A stretch of 64,000 nucleotides of DNA from Paenibacillus antarcticus (GTDB lineage Bacteria > Bacillota > Bacilli > Paenibacillales > Paenibacillaceae). The notes under the pieces are model-generated. The model was given only the letters and a program-made list of their open reading frames with translations. It made no database searches and was not told where the DNA came from. The stretch is taken from the NCBI RefSeq assembly GCF_001637225.1, contig NZ_LVJI01000018.1, positions 225,023 to 289,022 of the forward strand, given 5' to 3'. Shown here in pieces: positions 61,212 to 64,000 of the stretch (the first letter of the stretch is position 1; every line of letters begins with the position of its first letter). The translations under genes were made by a program, and so were the position numbers.

Positions 61212-63191
61212 ATGGTAAGTCATACGATGAGAAACGTCGGTATTTTTGCACATGTAGATGCAGGAAAGACGACTACTACAGAACATATGTTATTTAAGAG
61301 TGGCTCTATACGGAGCTTAGGAAGTGTCGATGATGGAACTGCCCAAACAGATAATCTAGACATCGAACGTCAACGGGGCATTTCGGTTCGTGCTGCCACC
61401 ACGTCTATTGTCTGGAGAGACATCTATATAAATCTGGTAGATACTCCAGGTCATGTGGATTTCCTATCAGAAGTGGAACGCTCAATCAGAGTTATGGATG
61501 GAGCTATATTAATCGTATCTGCTGCTGAAGGCATCCAATCACAGACAGAGACCATCTGGCATGCGCTGCGTTCCCTTAACATACCTACGATTATTTATGT
61601 GAATAAAATGGATCGAATCGGGGTATCCGTACCTGATGTGTTAGAGCAAATTAAACGCCTTCTCTCCCCATCAGCAGTCCCCATTCAGGTTCCACAAGGT
61701 GATGGGGAAGATTTCACAGGGTTACTACCTATTTGGAATACACTTCCAGACGGCAAGAATTTCGGATTAGACTTATCATCCGTCATATCAACCATCGCAG
61801 ACCATGATGAAGAGCTCATGTTACGCTATATCGAAGGTGATCAAATATCCGTGGAAGAACTTCAGAATCGATTCCAATCCCTTTCAAAAAGTGGGCAATT
61901 ATTCCCCCTCTGCTTCGGTTCTTCCCAAATGGATATTGGTGTGGCTGAACTCATGGATGCCATTACCACGTACCTGCCATCCCCAGAGGGTGATAAAGAA
62001 GCGCCTCTATCAGGCATCATTTTCAAAATTGAACGTGATAAATCCATGGGACGCACTGCTTATGTGAGATTATATAATGGATACTTAAGAAACAGAGACC
62101 TAATTCATAACGTTACAAGAGATATCCATGAGAAAATCACACAAATCCGAAAACTCGATGGAAGAAAGTTCGTAGATTTAGGACAGGTACTATCAGGTGA
62201 TATCGCTGCTGTATATGGATTAAGTCAAAGTAAGATTGGTGATGTTCTAGGGAGTACTGTGGGTGTGCCTGCCTCCCCTGACATTGCGATTCCTTTACTT
62301 ACCGTACAAGTACATATACAAGATGACCATCGGTATTCCGACTTAGTAGAAGCACTACAAGAGTTAACAGATGAAGATCCACAACTTGATTTACAATGGC
62401 TCCAAGATGAGCGAGAGCTTCACCTTAAAGTCATGGGTGCGATCCAATTAGAGATTTTATCGAGCTTGCTTATGAGTCGCTTTGCTCTTGAGGTAACATT
62501 CGACCAACCATCTGTCATCTACAAGGAGACGCCAACAACATCTGCTGAAGGGTATATTGCATATACCATGCCTAAGCCTTGCTGGGCCGTTCTTCGTTTC
62601 CACATTGAGCCGCTTCCACGTGGTAGCGGACTGGTATACCACTCGGAAGTCCGATCCGATGATCTTCTTATTCGATACCAGAATGAAGTGGCTCGGCGTG
62701 TTCCAGAAGCCCTCCTGCAAGGACTTCATGGATTTGAAGTGACTGATCTCAAAGTAACTTTAACCGAAGGGGAACATCACGTATGGCATACACATCCCCT
62801 TGATTTTGTAGTGGCGACTCCAATGGGGATTATGGATGGTCTTGCTAATAGTGGCACTACCCTCCTTGAGCCTTTGCTGAAATTTAGAATAACTACTCCA
62901 GAAGAATATGGCGGGAAAGTACTAAGTGATCTCGTTCAAATGAGAGCAGAATTTGAACCCCCATCCATTATCCATGGGAGATTTATGGTGGAAGGGATTC
63001 TGCCTGTAGCTACTTCTCTTGACTATCCTGTGAAATTACGCTCTATGACCGGCGGACGAGGGGTTATATCTTCTTCCTATGCTGGATATCAGGCATGTCC
63101 ACCCGATGTACATGTAGATCGTCCAAGACGTGGCGTAGATCCACTTGACCAATCAAAGTATATTTTAAGTGTACGAAATGCCCTATCGTAG
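61212..63191 (+). CDS. Tet(M)/EF-G-like ribosome-protection-family GTPase
   Basis: A 659-residue translational GTPase that aligns over its whole length with Tet(M)/Tet(O). G1 AHVDAGKTTTTEHML; switch region TDNLDIERQRGIS; G3 VDTPGHVDF; G4 NKMD; domain II GRTAYVRLYNGYLRNRDL; domain IV onwards IEPLPRGSGLVYHSEV. In Tet(M), a domain IV loop with SPVST reaches the tetracycline site; here residues about 522-532 read HHVWHTHPLDF, so the tip is not conserved. The gene has its own promoter and lies in a non-mobile context. It may be an intrinsic resistance or other ribosome-acting factor. Confidence 0.85.
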   Translation: MVSHTMRNVGIFAHVDAGKTTTTEHMLFKSGSIRSLGSVDDGTAQTDNLDIERQRGISVRAATTSIVWRDIYINLVDTPGHVDFLSEVERSIRVMDGAILIVSAAEGIQSQTETIWHALRSLNIPTIIYVNKMDRIGVSVPDVLEQIKRLLSPSAVPIQVPQGDGEDFTGLLPIWNTLPDGKNFGLDLSSVISTIADHDEELMLRYIEGDQISVEELQNRFQSLSKSGQLFPLCFGSSQMDIGVAELMDAITTYLPSPEGDKEAPLSGIIFKIERDKSMGRTAYVRLYNGYLRNRDLIHNVTRDIHEKITQIRKLDGRKFVDLGQVLSGDIAAVYGLSQSKIGDVLGSTVGVPASPDIAIPLLTVQVHIQDDHRYSDLVEALQELTDEDPQLDLQWLQDERELHLKVMGAIQLEILSSLLMSRFALEVTFDQPSVIYKETPTTSAEGYIAYTMPKPCWAVLRFHIEPLPRGSGLVYHSEVRSDDLLIRYQNEVARRVPEALLQGLHGFEVTDLKVTLTEGEHHVWHTHPLDFVVATPMGIMDGLANSGTTLLEPLLKFRITTPEEYGGKVLSDLVQMRAEFEPPSIIHGRFMVEGILPVATSLDYPVKLRSMTGGRGVISSSYAGYQACPPDVHVDRPRRGVDPLDQSKYILSVRNALS

Positions 63192-63248
63192 CTGCAAAGT
63201 AACTTATTAAGGAACGATTTTAACTTAAAGTAAAATAAGGAGGAAATT

Positions 63249-63920
63249 ATGATTAAATTTATTGGTTTTATGTTGTTATGGAGGTTAGTAGGGAACCCAT
63301 TCCTTGCTATTCTCATTATTCTGGTCGTCGTCTATCTCCTTGATCGCCGTTATGTGGGTGTATTCCCGAGCTTAACAAAACCTTACAAAAGAATGAAGAG
63401 AATCTCCACACTACGTAGAGAGATCCTAATGAATCGTAATGATGTCACTTCCAAACACGAGCTTGCTCGTCTCCTCATTGAACGTAAGAAGTTCCAAGAA
63501 GCACTTGAACTCCTTAATTCCATACAAGTACAATTTGATCATTCAGCAGAGTACTGGGATGATCTTGGTACCGTCAATCTAAGACTAGGTCATATCCAAA
63601 AGGGTGAAGAATACATCCTTAAAGCACTCGCCATTAATCCTCGTGTGAAATATGGGCAACCTTTCCTTCGGTTAGCCGGAATATATCAACACTCAGATCA
63701 ACAAAAGGCAGAACAATATGTAAGAACATTTCAGGATATTCATTCTTCTTCAAGTGAAGCATCCTACCTATTAGGGATGATGTATAAAGAAATGGGACGT
63801 AAACAAGAAGCAACCGATGCATTCCGTGAGTCCATTGATATTTACCGTTCTCTTCCTAAATACAAAAAACGCCAAGAACGAAAATGGGCCGTTCGAAGCG
63901 TTTTTCGGAAAATGAGTTAG
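63249..63920 (+). CDS. TPR-repeat membrane-anchored protein
   Basis: A 223-residue protein with an N-terminal hydrophobic segment (about 5-29, FLAILIILVVVYLL). Tetratricopeptide repeats follow: SKHELARLLIERKKFQEALE, WDDLGTVNLRLGHIQKGEEY, and a third around SEASYLLGMMYKEMGRKQEA. ATG 63249 has AAGGAGG 6 bases upstream. TPR proteins act as scaffolds; the partner is unknown. It could be cotranscribed with the upstream GTPase, 57 bases away. Confidence 0.82.
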   Translation: MIKFIGFMLLWRLVGNPFLAILIILVVVYLLDRRYVGVFPSLTKPYKRMKRISTLRREILMNRNDVTSKHELARLLIERKKFQEALELLNSIQVQFDHSAEYWDDLGTVNLRLGHIQKGEEYILKALAINPRVKYGQPFLRLAGIYQHSDQQKAEQYVRTFQDIHSSSSEASYLLGMMYKEMGRKQEATDAFRESIDIYRSLPKYKKRQERKWAVRSVFRKMS

Positions 63921-63925
63921 CCCAG

Positions 63926-64000
63926 TTAATCCAAAGAGCCATAACCTAATCGATTTAATTGTTCTGCAATAATACTGTAACCATACCCATTCGGGTGAAA
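63926..64000 (-). CDS. C-terminus of an SGNH/GDSL hydrolase (cut by window edge)
   Basis: The last 24 codons of a minus-strand gene read FHPNGYGYSIIAEQLNRLGY, ending GSLD. The HPNxxGYxxIA pattern is the block V of GDSL/SGNH lipases and esterases, containing the catalytic His. The gene is convergent with the TPR gene. Its N-terminus is outside the window, so the substrate cannot be judged. Confidence 0.7.
   Translation of the reverse strand, partial: FHPNGYGYSIIAEQLNRLGYGSLD

Noticed and set aside
1..64000. CRISPR arrays, rRNA, tRNA, intact insertion sequences, prophage, toxin-antitoxin or defence systems
   Set aside because: No regular repeat-spacer pattern, no tRNA or rRNA-like sequence and no matching gene sets were found by reading both strands; weak tRNA-like folds cannot be excluded without a covariance search.

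Overview
The window looks like a chromosomal segment of a motile, endospore-forming, low-GC Gram-positive bacterium of the Paenibacillaceae, most likely Paenibacillus. The gene order follows the Bacillus subtilis ylb/fap/smc/ffh/ylq/suc/fla backbone, with Paenibacillus-like departures. Ribosome binding sites are strong (AAGGAGG type) and TTG starts are frequent. A YlbJ sporulation protein and two YjcZ-type peptides point to sporulation. No rRNA, tRNA, CRISPR array, intact insertion sequence or prophage was seen.

Layout. 1-13.4 kb (minus strand): the early fla/che operon, flgB-flgC-fliE-fliF-fliG-fliH-fliI-fliJ-motE-like-fliK-flgD-TIGR02530-flgE-flbD-fliL-fliM-fliY. It covers rod, MS ring, switch, export ATPase, hook and stator-associated genes; fliY is cut by the window edge. 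13.8-20.5 kb (minus): hslU, hslV, trmFO, topA, dprA. The usual codY and codV/xerC neighbours are absent. 20.6-24.8 kb: sucCD (minus) diverging from comM (plus). 24.9-26.6 kb: an AT-rich accessory patch with broken or unrecognised small genes. 26.6-30.8 kb: a stress-type protein, yraN, a FlhB-C-like/FliK-like pair (ylqH, ylqG) and rnhB. 30.9-38.4 kb: rbgA, lepB, rplS, an M20 dipeptidase, trmD, rimM, khpA, rpsP, ffh, ylxM (translation and protein secretion). 38.5-51.8 kb: trhA, ftsY, smc, rnc, then the fatty-acid cluster fabF-acpP-fabG-fabD-fabH-plsX-fapR with a FapR operator, then rpmF and yceD. 52-56.7 kb: tmcAL, sepM, ylbJ, coaD, rsmD, with two convergent overlapping gene pairs. 57-64 kb: a more variable stretch with a lone GH25 endolysin, an aminoglycoside-phosphotransferase-like kinase, two YjcZ peptides, a transposase-OrfA-like HTH protein, an SMP-30 lactonase, a Tet(M)-family GTPase, a TPR protein and the C-terminus of an SGNH hydrolase.

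Most of the window is conserved housekeeping. Points worth a second look: the FliK-like/FlhB-C-like pair outside the fla operon; the diverged Tet(M) relative with a changed domain IV loop; the HslV N-terminus; a possible ATC start for fapR; the decayed accessory patch after comM; and several sub-60-codon reading frames. I found no clear new multi-gene defence or biosynthetic system.
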